From assembly GCA_029851415.1 (NCBI GenBank), contig CM056744.1, forward strand, positions 98,179,338 to 98,243,337: a stretch of DNA of 64,000 nucleotides. Reading direction: 5' to 3'. This document shows positions 10,454 to 21,927 of this stretch, piece after piece (position 1 is the stretch's first letter; each line of letters opens with the position of its first letter). Under the pieces are notes generated by a model. The model was given only the letters and a program-made list of their open reading frames with translations, had not been told where the DNA came from and searched no databases. The stretch comes from Eretmocerus hayati (Eukaryota > Arthropoda > Insecta > Hymenoptera > Aphelinidae). A program made the position numbers and the translations under genes.

Positions 10454-13168
10454 TTACAGTAGCAGCTGATGAGGAAGTTTGTGCTTTATTTTGAATGGGG
10501 CCGTTTCGTGCGTGAGGCTCCCAACGTCACTTAGAATATCAATACCAAGTACCTGTTCTCTATAGAAAATTTTTGTTGCTTCATATATAGCATCGCTAAT
10601 AGTATTCATTTTCAATTCGTCACGAATTGCGCGAGCTGAGGTGCCTGGTGGCGCTCCAACTACCATGCGCAAAATTTTATTTTGGATGATCTCTAGTTTA
10701 TTTACATTCGTTTTACAAGTATTGCCCCATACGGGCGCAGCATATAACATAATAGGCCTTATCAAAGATTTATACAACAGTAGCTTATTTTTGCTACTCA
10801 TTACACTTTTCCTGTTCAGAAGTTTATATAACATAGATATTGCAACATTACTTTTCTTAATAATATGTCCAATGTGTGTAGAATATAGAAGCCTGTAATC
10901 AAGTAGAACTCCAAGATATTTTGCATGGGAACTAGGATTTATATCCGTGTTTCCGATACAAATCTTTAGTCCATCATTTTTCTCTTTGACATTTTTCTTT
11001 GAATAAATAACTAATTCAGTCTTTTTGGCATTGATTTTGATCTTCCACTTGTAATAATATAATTCAAGCTCATTCAAGTGTCTCTGAATATACTCTACTG
11101 CTTTATACTTTTTCCAAGATGAGGCATAAATTCCTGTATCGTCGGCAAAAAGTGCGATTTTGGTGCATGGATTCTGGGGAATATCATTGATATAGAAAAG
11201 GAATAGCACAGGGCCAAGAATTGAACCCTGCGGAACGCCTGCGACTACATCCTGTTCACTAGATTTTTCATTATTGACACATGTTCTGAATTTTCTACCT
11301 TTCAGGTACGAAATCATGATTTTAACTATGTAATTCGGTAACTTGCTTTGATGTAACTTGTAGATGAGGCCTTCATGCCACACCGTGTCAAACGCTTTCT
11401 CAATATCAAGCAGTAACATCGCTGTCGATTTATTTACATTATAATTATTAGATATGGAATTTGTGAGCCGTGCTAATTGCTGTATAGTGCTTCTATGACG
11501 TCGAAAACCAAACTGCTCTGGGATAATAAGTTTATTCGTTTTCTCATGCTCTAGGATTCGATTAAGTAGAATTTTTTCCAAAATTTTGCTCATGGTTGTT
11601 AGGAGGCTGATCGGTCGATAATTTTGAGGAAATAATTTGTCTGCACCTGGTTTACGAAAGGCTAAGACATGAGCAATCTTCCAATCTTCCGGAAAGTAAG
11701 AAAGTCTCATACAAGCATTGAAGATGTTTGTTAACTGAACAATTGCCTTTCTCGGGAGATTTTTCAAGACAATGTTTTGGATTCCGTCATGACCAGGAGC
11801 TTTTCTAGACTTAGTTTGTTTGATGGCTTTTTTTACTTCCCGAGGAGTAGTGAATTTGATCTCATCAATATTTACATCGGTGCGTAACAGTTTGCTGTAT
11901 GTTTGATTGACTTCTTTTTCAGTTCCCGCGTCGCTCATGTTCTCGGTCAGATGATGCACTTTTTCAAAATTCTCGGCTAGGACTTCAGCCTTATCCTCAT
12001 CTGTAAAAACTAGCCCTCGAGGGCCATGAAGAGTTGGAATTTCATGGTCGCGAGCTTTAGAAAGAGATTTTGCTACTTTCCATATAGAATTATCCTTAGG
12101 ATTCAAATTCGATAACTTTTTATCCCATTGAGCATTCTTTCTCTGCTTGACTCGACTGTGAATAATTTTTCTGAGTCTATTTTTCAATGATTTGATATTC
12201 TTATCGCCCGTGCGATTATAGAGCTTACGCATATTATTTCTATGACGGATAAATGTTTTCGTTTCGTCGTCTAGACTTTGAGGTTTTGCTTCATACGAAA
12301 ATTTAGGTATGGCTACCTCCATTGCCGAATTGATTAATTCTGTGAAATTGACTATACTCTGATCAATAGCTTCTCTAGAGGGAAAGGAACTTTGCACTGT
12401 CAACTTTTCTTGGATTCTCGACCTGAATTTCTTCCAGTCGGCTTGGTCATATTTCCAGTGAGATTTTGTTTCAATATTCTTGTCGGCAGTGAAATTATTC
12501 AACCGAAAAATGAGTGGAAGATGATCTGAATCTAACTCGTTCAAAGTCTCTAGAGGAGTGTAGTTGGCGATATTCTTAATGAGAGTTAAATCAATTGTGT
12601 TTGGAGTGCCTAGTGCATATGGATAGTGTGTTGGCTGATCCGGTACAATCATTGCAATGGAGGTTTTGTTGATGTAATTTTGAAGAACATTACCATTTCT
12701 GTTACTTCGAGGGCAATTCCAATCGTTATGCTTAGCATTCAAGTCACCCATGACGATAACTCGATTACTCGCATTAAAAATCTTGGAAAGTTCTGATTCG
12801 TCTAAAACGCTTTGCGGTGGAAGATAGCAAGATACCACAACAAGTCCGTCGGACAACTGAATACCTATCGATTCAATGTTATTTGTGACAAAATTTGACT
12901 GCGTGCACTGAACATCATTTTTGACTAGGATGAGGACTCCGCCTCCTCTACAATTATTTGGTCTATCGCGCCTAAAACATTTATAGCCCGGAATAGAGAG
13001 ACGATCTTTGTCAACGAATTTGGTTTCATTGATAAGCATAATATCAATTTCATGTTCGGAGATAAAATCTTCCAACTCTTCGATTTTAGAAGAACCAAGT
13101 CCATTGGCATTCCAGTGACTGATTTTGATTGAAGATTTGACTTTAGGATCACGGTTCATTATTGACAC
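10454..13168 (-). CDS. Jockey-type ORF2: endonuclease and reverse transcriptase
   Basis: A 904-aa protein that nicks target DNA and reverse-transcribes the element's RNA at the nick. The N-terminal apurinic-type endonuclease (about residues 15-235) shows SHWNANGL, INETKF, MGDLNAKHNDWNC and SDHLPLIF. The reverse transcriptase (about 465-735) shows NYRPISLLTTMSKILEKIL, FGFRRHRST, LLDIEKAFDTVWH, GVPQGSILGPVLFLFYINDI and the catalytic ALFADDTGIYA. A thumb-like tail follows with KYLGVLLDYRL and PIMLYAAPVWG. There is no RNase H domain, as is usual in the Jockey clade. The start at 13168 overlaps the end of ORF1 by 20 bp in another frame, so translation probably depends on reinitiation or a scanning mechanism. 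No stops or frameshifts are present. Confidence 0.95.
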   Translation of the reverse strand: MSIMNRDPKVKSSIKISHWNANGLGSSKIEELEDFISEHEIDIMLINETKFVDKDRLSIPGYKCFRRDRPNNCRGGGVLILVKNDVQCTQSNFVTNNIESIGIQLSDGLVVVSCYLPPQSVLDESELSKIFNASNRVIVMGDLNAKHNDWNCPRSNRNGNVLQNYINKTSIAMIVPDQPTHYPYALGTPNTIDLTLIKNIANYTPLETLNELDSDHLPLIFRLNNFTADKNIETKSHWKYDQADWKKFRSRIQEKLTVQSSFPSREAIDQSIVNFTELINSAMEVAIPKFSYEAKPQSLDDETKTFIRHRNNMRKLYNRTGDKNIKSLKNRLRKIIHSRVKQRKNAQWDKKLSNLNPKDNSIWKVAKSLSKARDHEIPTLHGPRGLVFTDEDKAEVLAENFEKVHHLTENMSDAGTEKEVNQTYSKLLRTDVNIDEIKFTTPREVKKAIKQTKSRKAPGHDGIQNIVLKNLPRKAIVQLTNIFNACMRLSYFPEDWKIAHVLAFRKPGADKLFPQNYRPISLLTTMSKILEKILLNRILEHEKTNKLIIPEQFGFRRHRSTIQQLARLTNSISNNYNVNKSTAMLLLDIEKAFDTVWHEGLIYKLHQSKLPNYIVKIMISYLKGRKFRTCVNNEKSSEQDVVAGVPQGSILGPVLFLFYINDIPQNPCTKIALFADDTGIYASSWKKYKAVEYIQRHLNELELYYYKWKIKINAKKTELVIYSKKNVKEKNDGLKICIGNTDINPSSHAKYLGVLLDYRLLYSTHIGHIIKKSNVAISMLYKLLNRKSVMSSKNKLLLYKSLIRPIMLYAAPVWGNTCKTNVNKLEIIQNKILRMVVGAPPGTSARAIRDELKMNTISDAIYEATKIFYREQVLGIDILSDVGSLTHETAPFKIKHKLPHQLLL

Positions 13169-14579
13169 ATTCGAGGAAGGCTGTTAATTGATCGCTTTCA
13201 TTTGCACAGTGCTCTAACTTTGATAGCAAAAACTGGAGTTTGCGGAAGATTTTACCTACATCACAAATTTGATGGATTCTTTCGACTACCTTAAATATTT
13301 CTGCAAATTCGTTGACCGCATGCCACGTTCGTTCGATGCCGACGACGTTCTCGTTCCTCGTGGTAGATGACATCCCTCGCCACGCTGTCTGCTCGCCAGT
13401 TGTTGACGTCGTTCTCGAAGCAGCTGATGTCTCTGTTGACATCTCCTTCGCAGCCCATGGTGGCAGCGGAAACTCATAAAGTGCTGGTACTGCTTGATGT
13501 GTATGTGCGCTGCCTGGTGTTGCCAACGTCGGGCGTGCTTTTCGTTGTTGTTTACTGGCGACTAATGCATGGAGCCGCTTGGTGTACTCGTAGCATTCGA
13601 GAGAATTTGCTCGGTGCTCTTTCCCGCAATTTGTGCACTTTGGCGTAGCACCCTTGGTTGTGCAAGTTTTTGTCTCGTGCTTGGCTGCACAGTGTAGGCA
13701 GCGTGCTTCATTGTAACAATTACTGCTACCATGCCCAAACTGCTGGCAGTTGTGGCATTGTGTAATCTTTCTTGGGTTCTTGTATCTATCCCAAAATACC
13801 CTCAAACTGTACACATGCTTAATCTTCCACACTTCCTTCATATCGACGTCGCTGTCAAAAGTCATCAGATATAGTGGCCTATGGGCGACGTAGTTTTTGG
13901 TCTTCATGATGGAGCATCGCACACACTTCAGCCCTTTCTCAAGCAGCTCGTTCTTTATCTCTTCAGGATCGATGTTTGGCAGCCCTTTGGCGACGATGTG
14001 TTTCAGCTTTTGGTCGGGAAGCTGGTGTGTGTGGAATCCGAGTACTTTCCCTTTTTTTGCGTATTCTTCTTGGATTTGTTTCACTCCTTGTTTGAGGATG
14101 TTATAGATTTCGACATCATTGCAGAAAATTTTGTAGACGTTATTCGAGTAGGCCATCCTGTACTCCTTGCCTTGGGTTATGAATTTTATGCGTTGGATGA
14201 ATTCCACCGTCTCTTTCTCCGTGAACTCAGCCGTTACGACGATTGGTGGGACCCTTGTTTTTGGTGTTGTGGCTGTCATTTTGCGCTTCTTGTTAGCCGT
14301 GGATTCGGTTTCGTCGTCTTCTTCTCCACTGTCATCACTGAGAACAGAAAATCTGTTCTTCAAGGGAATATTCTCCTTCTCCGGCGGAATTCGTTCATGC
14401 CGCGGACGTTTTGGTGTTGCTGGTCGTCTTTGCAGACTTGCGTCGTGGTTCGGAGCAGTAGAACCTGCTTGTGTCATGTTCGCTTGCGCATAGTACCCAA
14501 GGGTCAGGCGAGGGTCTGCCGTCGTGAAGAAATGTTGTTGCTGCTGTTGTTGGATCGTTCGATTGTCATCGTCCGACAT
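13149..14579 (-). CDS. Jockey-type ORF1: gag-like RNA-binding protein
   Basis: A 476-aa nucleic-acid-binding protein that packages element RNA. The N-terminus is Gln-rich (IQQQQQQHFFTTADP). A low-complexity region with PPEKENIPLKNRFSVLSDD follows, which also contains a basic KKRK. The middle region (about 205-270) is like the domain that precedes zinc knuckles in Jockey ORF1 proteins (HIVAKGLPNIDPEEIKNELL). Three CCHC-type knuckles follow: CHNCQQFGHGSSNC, CLHCAAKHETKTC and CTNCGKEHRANSLEC. The C-terminal half has no recognisable domain. The ORF is complete and uses the first ATG of the element's transcript sense, 178 bp from the 5' end. Confidence 0.93.
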   Translation of the reverse strand: MSDDDNRTIQQQQQQHFFTTADPRLTLGYYAQANMTQAGSTAPNHDASLQRRPATPKRPRHERIPPEKENIPLKNRFSVLSDDSGEEDDETESTANKKRKMTATTPKTRVPPIVVTAEFTEKETVEFIQRIKFITQGKEYRMAYSNNVYKIFCNDVEIYNILKQGVKQIQEEYAKKGKVLGFHTHQLPDQKLKHIVAKGLPNIDPEEIKNELLEKGLKCVRCSIMKTKNYVAHRPLYLMTFDSDVDMKEVWKIKHVYSLRVFWDRYKNPRKITQCHNCQQFGHGSSNCYNEARCLHCAAKHETKTCTTKGATPKCTNCGKEHRANSLECYEYTKRLHALVASKQQRKARPTLATPGSAHTHQAVPALYEFPLPPWAAKEMSTETSAASRTTSTTGEQTAWRGMSSTTRNENVVGIERTWHAVNEFAEIFKVVERIHQICDVGKIFRKLQFLLSKLEHCANESDQLTAFLECVNNEP

Positions 14580-14685
14580 TAGAGGTACGAGAAGTCACCC
14601 GGCGTGCCAGCGATGACCTCGTTACCTCTGGTCAGCGATCGACCCGGCGTGCCAGCGATCGATCGCTGATCGTGTTGGGCTGTGA

Positions 14686-15324
<639 letters not shown>

Positions 15325-15375
15325 GCTCCAGTCTCCATCATCATCGTCATCATTAACTAAAAAAAAAGAACAATC

Positions 15376-15408
15376 GGCCCTTTTCAGGGCCACCAATAAT
15401 TTCATACG
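15376..15408 (+). terminator. Histone 3' stem-loop of H4-1, with downstream box
   Basis: GGCCCTTTTCAGGGCC at 15376-15391, about 50 bp after the stop, then ACCA and, 13 nt later, ACGTC. Confidence 0.95.
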
Positions 15409-15950
15409 TCGAATATACTAGCTGCGCTCTGGTTTATTTAGAATGAACATTTTGCATTGATCTCGATGAATTGTTATCATGAAAGAGTTGTGGTTGTTCC
15501 GCGATGTGTGCTTCCATGCTCGCAAGTAATAACCTTTACTATATTTCGTTCGTCGTTCGAAGATATTATTTGTGTACCGCAACTTGCGGCGGTGACGCCG
15601 GCATGATGTTTGACATGCAAGAATCCCAATCAAGCATTGTCCGATGCGGTTCTTTTGAGTCTGCGGAAACTTTTTTGAGCAGGCTCTAAGTTGAGTAGTT
15701 CATTGATTCTTATCCAATTGTTTGACTAGGAGATCATTTCTCAATAAAAATTCTTGTAATGAAGCTTTTATACTGTTATTTTACGAATTGTTATGAATGT
15801 ACGGAGATCACAATTTGTTGATTCCAAATGCTAGTCGAACCAGGAACCAAGATATTTCACTCATTATTGGTGCTCAAGATAGCCACAACTTGCGGAACAT
15901 CTTAAACATTCTTACTGTTTTATTCTTTTCGAGGTCCATAATAAGTTTAA
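15409..15950. other. No recognisable gene
   Basis: Spacer between H4-1 and the tandem repeat. No open frame of note, RNA gene or clear repeat was seen. Confidence 0.5.
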
Positions 15951-17288
15951 TACTCGATGAGATTTTCCACAATGTCTGAGGGATCCAGAAGTTGTTTTGT
16001 ACTCAATGACTTTTTCTACTGAACGCCTAAGAAAATTGCATTGCGTCATAATACCTTAGTCGGCAATTTCCACTTATTCCCAGATTCTGAGATAGTCCAA
16101 AGTGACCGAACCCTCATGAACGCCCATAGTCTAATTGCTAGATAGGTACGACTATATTGATTGTCGACATGATTTTTCAGAATCTCTGAAGAATCAAATA
16201 GTTGTCTGACCATTGCTGACTATTTCTACTGAAGATCTGAGAAAATCAAATATTTTCTGATCTCAGTCGGCAATTTCTACTTTTTTTAGTATCCGAGATA
16301 ACCAGAAGGGAGTGAACTTTCATAAACTTCCATGATTCACGTTTGAGATAGCCTAGAATATTTCAATTGACAACATGATTTTTCAAAATGTCTGAGGGAT
16401 CAAACACTTGTCTGACCACTGCTAACTTTTTCTACTGGATGTCTGAGGAAATCGAGTCCCCGATTACGGTTGGTAGTCATTTCTACTTGTTTTTCGTGTC
16501 TGAGATAACCATAAGTGAGTGAACTCTCATAACCTTCCACGATTCACGTTCGAGATAGCCTAGAATATTCTAATTGTGCACATGTCTGAGGGATCAAATA
16601 CTTGTCTTACCACAGCTGACTTTTTCTACTGAAGATCTGAGAAAATCGAATGTTGCCCGACCTCAGTCGGCAAGTTCTACTTTTTCTAGTGGGTGAAATA
16701 ACCAGAAGTGAGTGAACTCTCAGAATCTCCCATGATTCGCCTTCGCGATAGCTTAGAATATTTCAACATGATTTTTCGAAATATCTGAGGGATTGACAAC
16801 TCGTCTTAACCGTTAACGACTTTTTCTACTGAATGCCTGGGAAAATCGAGTGTGGTCTAACCACAGTCGACAGTTTCTACTTACTTTCAGTATTTGAGAT
16901 AACCAAGAGTCATTAATAGTTATGAACTTTCTTAATTTGTGTTCCAGATCGCCAATAATTCTTTGGTGCTCGACAAAATCTTTCGAATTGACCGTGGGAT
17001 CAACGAGTGGTTTGATTTTCTAATGAATTTTCCTACGCATCCTCTGAAAAACTCGAAATTTGTATTACTATGGACAACATCATCTGGGTACTCATCCTTC
17101 ATTCCCGGGACAACCAAAATCGCTTGGATCATGATAAATTTTCGTAACCAACTTTTTAGATAGCCAAGAGTAGTTAGTTTCTCATGAGCAACAGGCCTTT
17201 TTAAATTGCCTCAGGTATCAACAAGTCATCTGAGCATCTACGACTTGTTTACCGAGCGTCTGAGAAACTTTAGATTATCTGATCATAA
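15951..17288. repeat. Diverged tandem repeat, unit about 200 bp, about 6.5 copies
   Basis: The block (GATTTTTCA)AAATGTCTGAGGGATC recurs, with changes, near 15971, 16171, 16377, 16583, 16770, 16976 and 17194, giving spacings of about 190-220 bp. Within each unit TTTTTCTACTG, AGTCGGCAATTTCTACTT, GAGATAACC and GAGATAGCCTAGAATATTTC recur in the same order. No coding frame spans units. The last unit is interrupted by the 5S-derived SINE, and GTTTGAGATAGC continues after it at 17787. Reverse-strand relatives occur near 24680-25150 and 40905-41530. Confidence 0.8.
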
Positions 17289-17303
17289 ACTACATAATCT
17301 ACC
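17289..17303. repeat. SINE target site duplication, left copy
   Basis: ACTACATAATCTACC; the right copy at 17767-17781 differs at one base. Confidence 0.85.
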
Positions 17304-17766
17304 GACAAAGTTGGTGAGGTCGCTGGGTGTCAGCTCGGCCGATCATCGAAGTTAAGCATCGTTGGGCGGGGCTAGTACTTGGATGGGCGACCGCTCATAT
17401 CGGTCTAATCAACCTCGACTTGCTGACTTTTCTGATAGATGAGTTGACACTCACAACTCAGCAACGTGAGCGGGAGGCACAAAATGCTACAATTGCGGTG
17501 TTCATGCTCACGAAATGTGGCATGAGCACCGTAAGGGTAGCATGATAAATGTGCCGAACTTTCCGCAGCAGGTTTTCTCCCCTCAGGAGTTTTCCCTCGC
17601 TCCACGAGCATGATTCCCGGGCAAATGCAGAGAGGATTAGGTTAGGGCAAGTGGCTGGATCTCAAACTCGCTACGATAAAACACGAAATGTTGAACCCAC
17701 GAGATCCGCCCCGGTTGTAATAGTCCATTGACTGAAGACGACCGTTGAACAAATGAAAAAAAAAAC
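17304..17766 (+). mobile_element. 5S-rRNA-derived SINE (SINE3-like)
   Basis: A 463-bp element. Its head (about 17313-17400) is 5S-rRNA-like and includes CGATCATCGAAGTTAAGCA, the GGGC..GG..TAGTACTTGGATGGG core and CGACCGC, which together cover the internal RNA polymerase III promoter of 5S genes. The body is not 5S-related and the 3' end is A-rich (A10 then C). A 15-bp target duplication flanks it. It encodes no protein and would rely on a partner LINE for movement. A plain 5S pseudogene is ruled out by the long unrelated body, A tail and duplication. Confidence 0.88.
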
Positions 17767-17781
17767 ACTACATTATCTACC
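17767..17781. repeat. SINE target site duplication, right copy
   Basis: ACTACATTATCTACC, matching 14 of 15 bases of 17289-17303. Confidence 0.85.
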
Positions 17782-17889
17782 TATTGTTTGAGATAGCTGT
17801 GGGCTTGGAAGATTTAAAAGTAGTGTGGTAGAACGGGATTTTTTTACAATGCGTGGGGAGAGGAAATGGTTGGCAATTTCCTCACCAAC

Positions 17890-18222
17890 GAGGAAGACCC
17901 AGGAATTGCGGAACACGGATTTGGCTAAAACTCTGGGGATAGTCTCCTTCTACCACCAAAAGATGGAACTCAGAGCCGCACTTGCGAAAATCTAACCGTT
18001 TTCGAGATGCAGGTCATAATATTAACATTGCGAGTATATATATATATATCTTCTAAACACGGGCTCATATGGGCAATGCTAATGTCATGGGCTATAACTT
18101 GAATATGGTTGGGCATTTGCAACTGCGGCTCTGGGTTTCGGCTTTTGGTGCATGGTAAAAGGAGACTATTCCTAGAGTTTCAGCCAAATCCGTCGCTCAC
18201 AACACCTGGGGTGCTCCTTGCG
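17890..18222. repeat. Foldback MITE, copy 2
   Basis: The left arm (17890 to about 18030) and right arm (about 18060-18222) are imperfect inverted copies. TTGGCTAAAACTCTGGGGAT opposes the complement of ATTCCTAGAGTTTCAGCCAA. CTCAGAGCCGCACTTGC opposes GCAACTGCGGCTCTGGG. A (TA)n run sits at the centre. It resembles the element at 4996-5312. Confidence 0.65.
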
Positions 18223-19160
18223 AGTCACGAAGAGTGATGGAGCTATGAAGGAGGCCATACATTCGGAGAATAAAGAAGAAACGAGATAATTTACAAAATT
18301 TTCCAACTCGGATCAGTCAAAAATCACTACCATCAACACTTTGTGCCGCAGGATCAAGTTTACTCCGCGTACACGAGTCTGAAACGGAAATTTTCAGTGT
18401 ACCTCGCTCAAGAATGGATATCTTCGACACACATAGAAGAACAAAATTCACAAAGACAGCAACCATTATGAGGGTACGAATGTATTTTAGCGCATCATAA
18501 ATCATTACGACCCAAGGGAAACTCTCACAATTTTCACTGGTGCATCAGACGTACTAACTGATTGTGAGTTGCAAATGAATTCGACCGAAAAATTTCTCTT
18601 CATATCAAAATATATACGCGCTGGCTGGTTTCCTACATGAGCCCCTGAAAACCGATTTCCCCCTGCATGTTAATGAAATTTGATTGCGCTCGCAATTTGC
18701 AGAAGATATTAAGTGAATGTAACATTGTACGCATTCCGCATCGCATCAATTAATAGTGACAACTGTAACTTGGTCGGAGGAATACAGGTAATGTCAAAAA
18801 CATTGATGTCGATTTTTGTCGCCACCATCAGACTCGCCGGATGAATGCAAAAAAAACCATAGAGTCACTCCGGCACACTGATCTTTTTTCATGAATTCAA
18901 ACATTCCCATCTACCACGGAACCTATTTTATGTTGACTCGCAAACATTCGAATTTCTAATGATTCGACATCGACTAACTCGGAGTAACTCTTATGACCAT
19001 ACAACCACTGACATTCCTCGAGCAACCTTACTGCACCGAGGTATGTGAGCCTTCTCGCCAGCGTGTATCTAGTTTGAACGAGTTCCCTGCATACGAGTTC
19101 CTTCGACTCGACGGGACAAGATAAAAACAAAGAAAAGCGAACGAGTTGTTTTGTCGATAC
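18223..19160. other. No recognisable feature
   Basis: Spacer to the left of H2A-2. No gene or clear repeat was identified. Confidence 0.5.
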
Positions 19161-19194
19161 GTTCGTGATATGAATGGTGGCCCTGAAAAGGGCC
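19160..19194 (-). terminator. Histone 3' stem-loop of H2A-2, with downstream box
   Basis: The minus-strand GGCCCTTTTCAGGGCC (19179-19194) is followed by ACCA and, slightly farther than usual, ACGTA. Confidence 0.95.
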
Positions 19195-19235
19195 GATTGT
19201 TTTTTTGTGGCTGGTCAATCAATTGAAGAGTGAGC

Positions 19236-19613
19236 TTAAGCCTTCTTCTCGGTCTTCTTGGGCAGAAGAACGGCCTGGATGTTGGGCAGGACACCTCCTT
19301 GGGCGATGGTCACTCCGGAGAGCAATTTGTTCAACTCCTCGTCGTTGCGGATGGCCAACTGCAGGTGACGGGGGATGATCCTGGTCTTCTTGTTGTCACG
19401 GGCGGCGTTGCCTGCCAACTCGAGAACCTCAGCGGCCAAGTACTCCATGACAGCGGCGAGGTAGACCGGGGCACCGGCACCAACTCGCTCGGCGTAGTTG
19501 CCCTTCCTCAGCAGACGGTGGATACGTCCGACGGGGAACTGCAGACCGGCCCTGGTCGAGCGGGTCTTTGACTTTCCCTTGACTTTGCCGCCTCCCTTGC
19601 CACGTCCAGACAT
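19236..19613 (-). CDS. H2A: Histone H2A (copy H2A-2, pair A2)
   Basis: Same 125-aa canonical H2A protein as H2A-1, without introns or frame damage. It is divergent from H2B-2 with 307 bp between start codons. The leader and promoter on this side, from the start codon to about 128 bp upstream (19614-19741), are identical by eye to those of H2A-4 (43104-43232), although the H2B sides of the two pairs differ more. This points to recent gene conversion or duplication. Silent changes set it apart from H2A-1, for example in the last third of the gene. Confidence 0.98.
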   Translation of the reverse strand: MSGRGKGGGKVKGKSKTRSTRAGLQFPVGRIHRLLRKGNYAERVGAGAPVYLAAVMEYLAAEVLELAGNAARDNKKTRIIPRHLQLAIRNDEELNKLLSGVTIAQGGVLPNIQAVLLPKKTEKKA

Positions 19614-19920
19614 GATGAGATTGAGGTTTGGGGTAGACTGGTGTCACGAAGAAATTCAGTCGTAGACTGGGTGCTCCGTGGTGGGAAAGTAGCCATTTAT
19701 ATCTCCTCGAGCTAGCCGGTTCCGAGCAAATGGTAAAAAACTGGTCGGGTATTCGGTGGGGGACACTCCCATCGAAGCGACAACTGCGCGCTCACCGAGA
19801 GGGGGACGATGGTGGCTCCACACACGTTGGTTCGGAGAAGCGGAGCGGCAATTCTTATAAAGGGGCCACGATTCCCGATCCGGCATCAGTCGTTTCTCTG
19901 ACAACCGACCGGTAATAATA
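19614..19920. promoter_or_regulatory. Divergent H2A-2/H2B-2 promoter
   Basis: The H2A TATA box (minus-strand TATAAAT) is at 19695-19701. The H2B TATA box TATAAAG is at 19856-19862, with GGCATCAGTCG about 30 bp downstream. The shared H2A/H2B spacer blocks (AGCAAATGGTAAAAAACTGG, GGGGGACGATGGTGGCTCC) are both present. Confidence 0.88.
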
Positions 19921-20295
19921 ATGGCACCCAAAACCAGCGGAAAGGCAGTGAAGAAGGCCGGAAAGGCCGTCAAGAACATCGCCAAGGGCGACAAGAAGAA
20001 GAAGCACAAGAAGAGGCGCGAGTCGTACGCCATCTACATCTACAAGGTGTTGAAGCAGGTGCACCCCGACACCGGTGTCTCCAGCAAGGCCATGTCCATC
20101 ATGAACAGCTTCGTCAACGACATCTTCGAGCGCATCGCCGCCGAGGCTTCCCGTCTGGCCCACTACAACAAGAGGTCGACCATCACCTCCCGGGAAATCC
20201 AGACTGCCGTGCGTCTCCTTCTGCCCGGTGAGCTGGCCAAACACGCCGTTTCCGAGGGAACCAAGGCCGTCACCAAGTACACCAGCTCCAAATAA
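19921..20295 (+). CDS. H2B: Histone H2B (copy H2B-2, pair A2)
   Basis: The same 124-aa H2B protein as the other copies. The leader ends ACCGGTAATAATA before the ATG, and its CATCAGTCGTTTCTCTGAC start region is shared with H2B-4 but differs from H2B-1 and H2B-3, which read CATCAGTCGAATTTGACC. The leaders thus fall into two groups, A1/A3 and A2/A4. The coding sequence is almost identical to H2B-3. Confidence 0.98.
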   Translation: MAPKTSGKAVKKAGKAVKNIAKGDKKKKHKKRRESYAIYIYKVLKQVHPDTGVSSKAMSIMNSFVNDIFERIAAEASRLAHYNKRSTITSREIQTAVRLLLPGELAKHAVSEGTKAVTKYTSSK

Positions 20296-20354
20296 GCTGA
20301 GCCCCCAGGGTATCAAACGAAAGGAAAGAAGAAAAATTGACAAAAAAACTAATC

Positions 20355-20388
20355 GGCCCTTTTCAGGGCCACCAAAAAATTCAAACGT
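20355..20388 (+). terminator. Histone 3' stem-loop of H2B-2, with downstream box
   Basis: GGCCCTTTTCAGGGCC at 20355-20370, then ACCA and ACGTA at about 20384. Confidence 0.95.
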
Positions 20389-20841
20389 ATAAACTTCTAT
20401 GAGTGCTTGTAACGATATTCAAGGCTATGCGGTCACCAATCGTGTACGCTGTAAGCTTTCTGCATTTTTCTCCGATAATCTCATGACTTGGGATGAACTA
20501 CGAGGAGACGAGTGCAAGTTAGATGATACATCTTTTCGTCATCTAGTCCAAATCGTATGAATTCCGGACAAAAGTGCGAATAACTCTGAACGTGCAAGGC
20601 GACCGCATCGCCATAAGGACGGATAATATTTACTCTTCGGAGGTGACGATGTATTTCTGTACACTGTTAGAGGTGATCATGGAAATTGATATAGACCAAT
20701 TGATTTGTAAAGGATGCAATCAGAGATTTCAGGGTTCATTGGATGTTTTGGGTGAATCAATAAAAATACATAATATATAGTGTCAAGGCAATATTTGAAA
20801 AGAGTAAAATGTCATTTAGCAGAGGCGGGAGTTTCGGATTA
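20389..20841. other. No recognisable feature
   Basis: Spacer between H2B-2 and the pogo-like MITE. Nothing was identified. Confidence 0.5.
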
Positions 20842-21302
20842 CAGCCATCCCTCGTAACACGCGGTAGTTCCGTTCTAATTATGAAATCATTGACCATCTC
20901 CAGGATGAACTCGCGATTAATGCAGCTGAAAATTGGAAAATTATTCTTGATGCTATGGTTTTTTCTAGAGAATTGGTGAATTCGAGATTGCTTTGCTCGC
21001 CTTACAATGTCTCCAAACAACTCCTCGTACTCCTTGAAAGCGCTTTTCCCTTCCTAATTGCGAACAATAGCCCGATAGTGAACGGAATAAGATGTGCACA
21101 TAGGGACGATCAATATCAAATGTTTGCATCTTATAGAAGATAGATCTTCAACATTCTTTAATAGTAAAATGGTCAAGCATTCATTCACCAAACCACGTAT
21201 ACGACGTCCTCAGAACCGCGTAAAACGAGAGCTGTCGCCGTTGACGACCCGTGTATACGTTAAATCGCGTAAAAGAAAACCACGTATGACGAGGGATGAC
21301 TG
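20842..21302. mobile_element. Pogo/Tigger-like nonautonomous element, copy 1
   Basis: A 461-bp stretch bounded by TA dinucleotides (20840-20841 and 21303-21304). The terminal inverted repeats are CAGCCATCCCTCGTAACACG at the left and, as reverse complement of the right end, CAGTCATCCCTCGTCATACG. It has no transposase gene. The CAG.C.TCCCTCGT tip with TA duplication is like pogo/Tigger members of the Tc1/mariner superfamily. A second, longer copy is at 44469-45257. Confidence 0.75.
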
Positions 21303-21304
21303 TA

Positions 21305-21925
21305 CTCCAAGTGTGGCACGGTGGCATCCTTTACTTAATTCAGTTGGAGAAAAAACGATAAAAGGTCATTATCCGGGCGTCCACGGAATAAGGTGATATC
21401 TCTACTAGTACATAGTAGTGGAGGTGAATGATAGGAGCGATGGGTGATTTGTGCTTTCCCGGTGACACTTATTCTCACCTTTTCGATTTTCGTATGGGCT
21501 CACGCGGAAATCTTCCTGATTTTGTGAGTTTGTGATGGAGGAACTCATCCAGAAAAATTCTGCGATGCCCCAATAATTCCATGCGATCTCAACTTTTCAC
21601 ATTAGAAACTTCATCTGAGAAATTCGCTGACCCAACTCACCATGTGTCATGGTCGCTTTGACTTTTTATGGCGCCCATATAGCATAAGGAATATCTATAT
21701 AAACCGTTTCAACGTTATCAATTCAGCGGAACACAATTAGAGCTATAAACCGCTAGCGCGGAAGCTTTGAATGGAAGTACCATAGAGAACCGATTTCTTC
21801 CTGTCAAAAATTTTCGAGGCACGAAGCACCGCGAGTTTCTTGCCACACTCGGGCCATCTCTGTCGGTTAGTAGGAAAAACTTAACCAGTGTACTCCAGCG
21901 AGTAGGCAGTTTCGTTTACAGCACG
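21305..21925. other. No recognisable feature
   Basis: Spacer with no gene or clear repeat. Confidence 0.5.
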
Positions 21926-21927
21926 AT

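Noticed and set aside
13881..14582. 233-codon open frame on the plus strand
   Set aside because: It is the shadow of Jockey ORF1.
17313..17400. Functional 5S rRNA gene
   Set aside because: The 5' and 3' parts of 5S rRNA are missing or changed, and the sequence is the head of a SINE.
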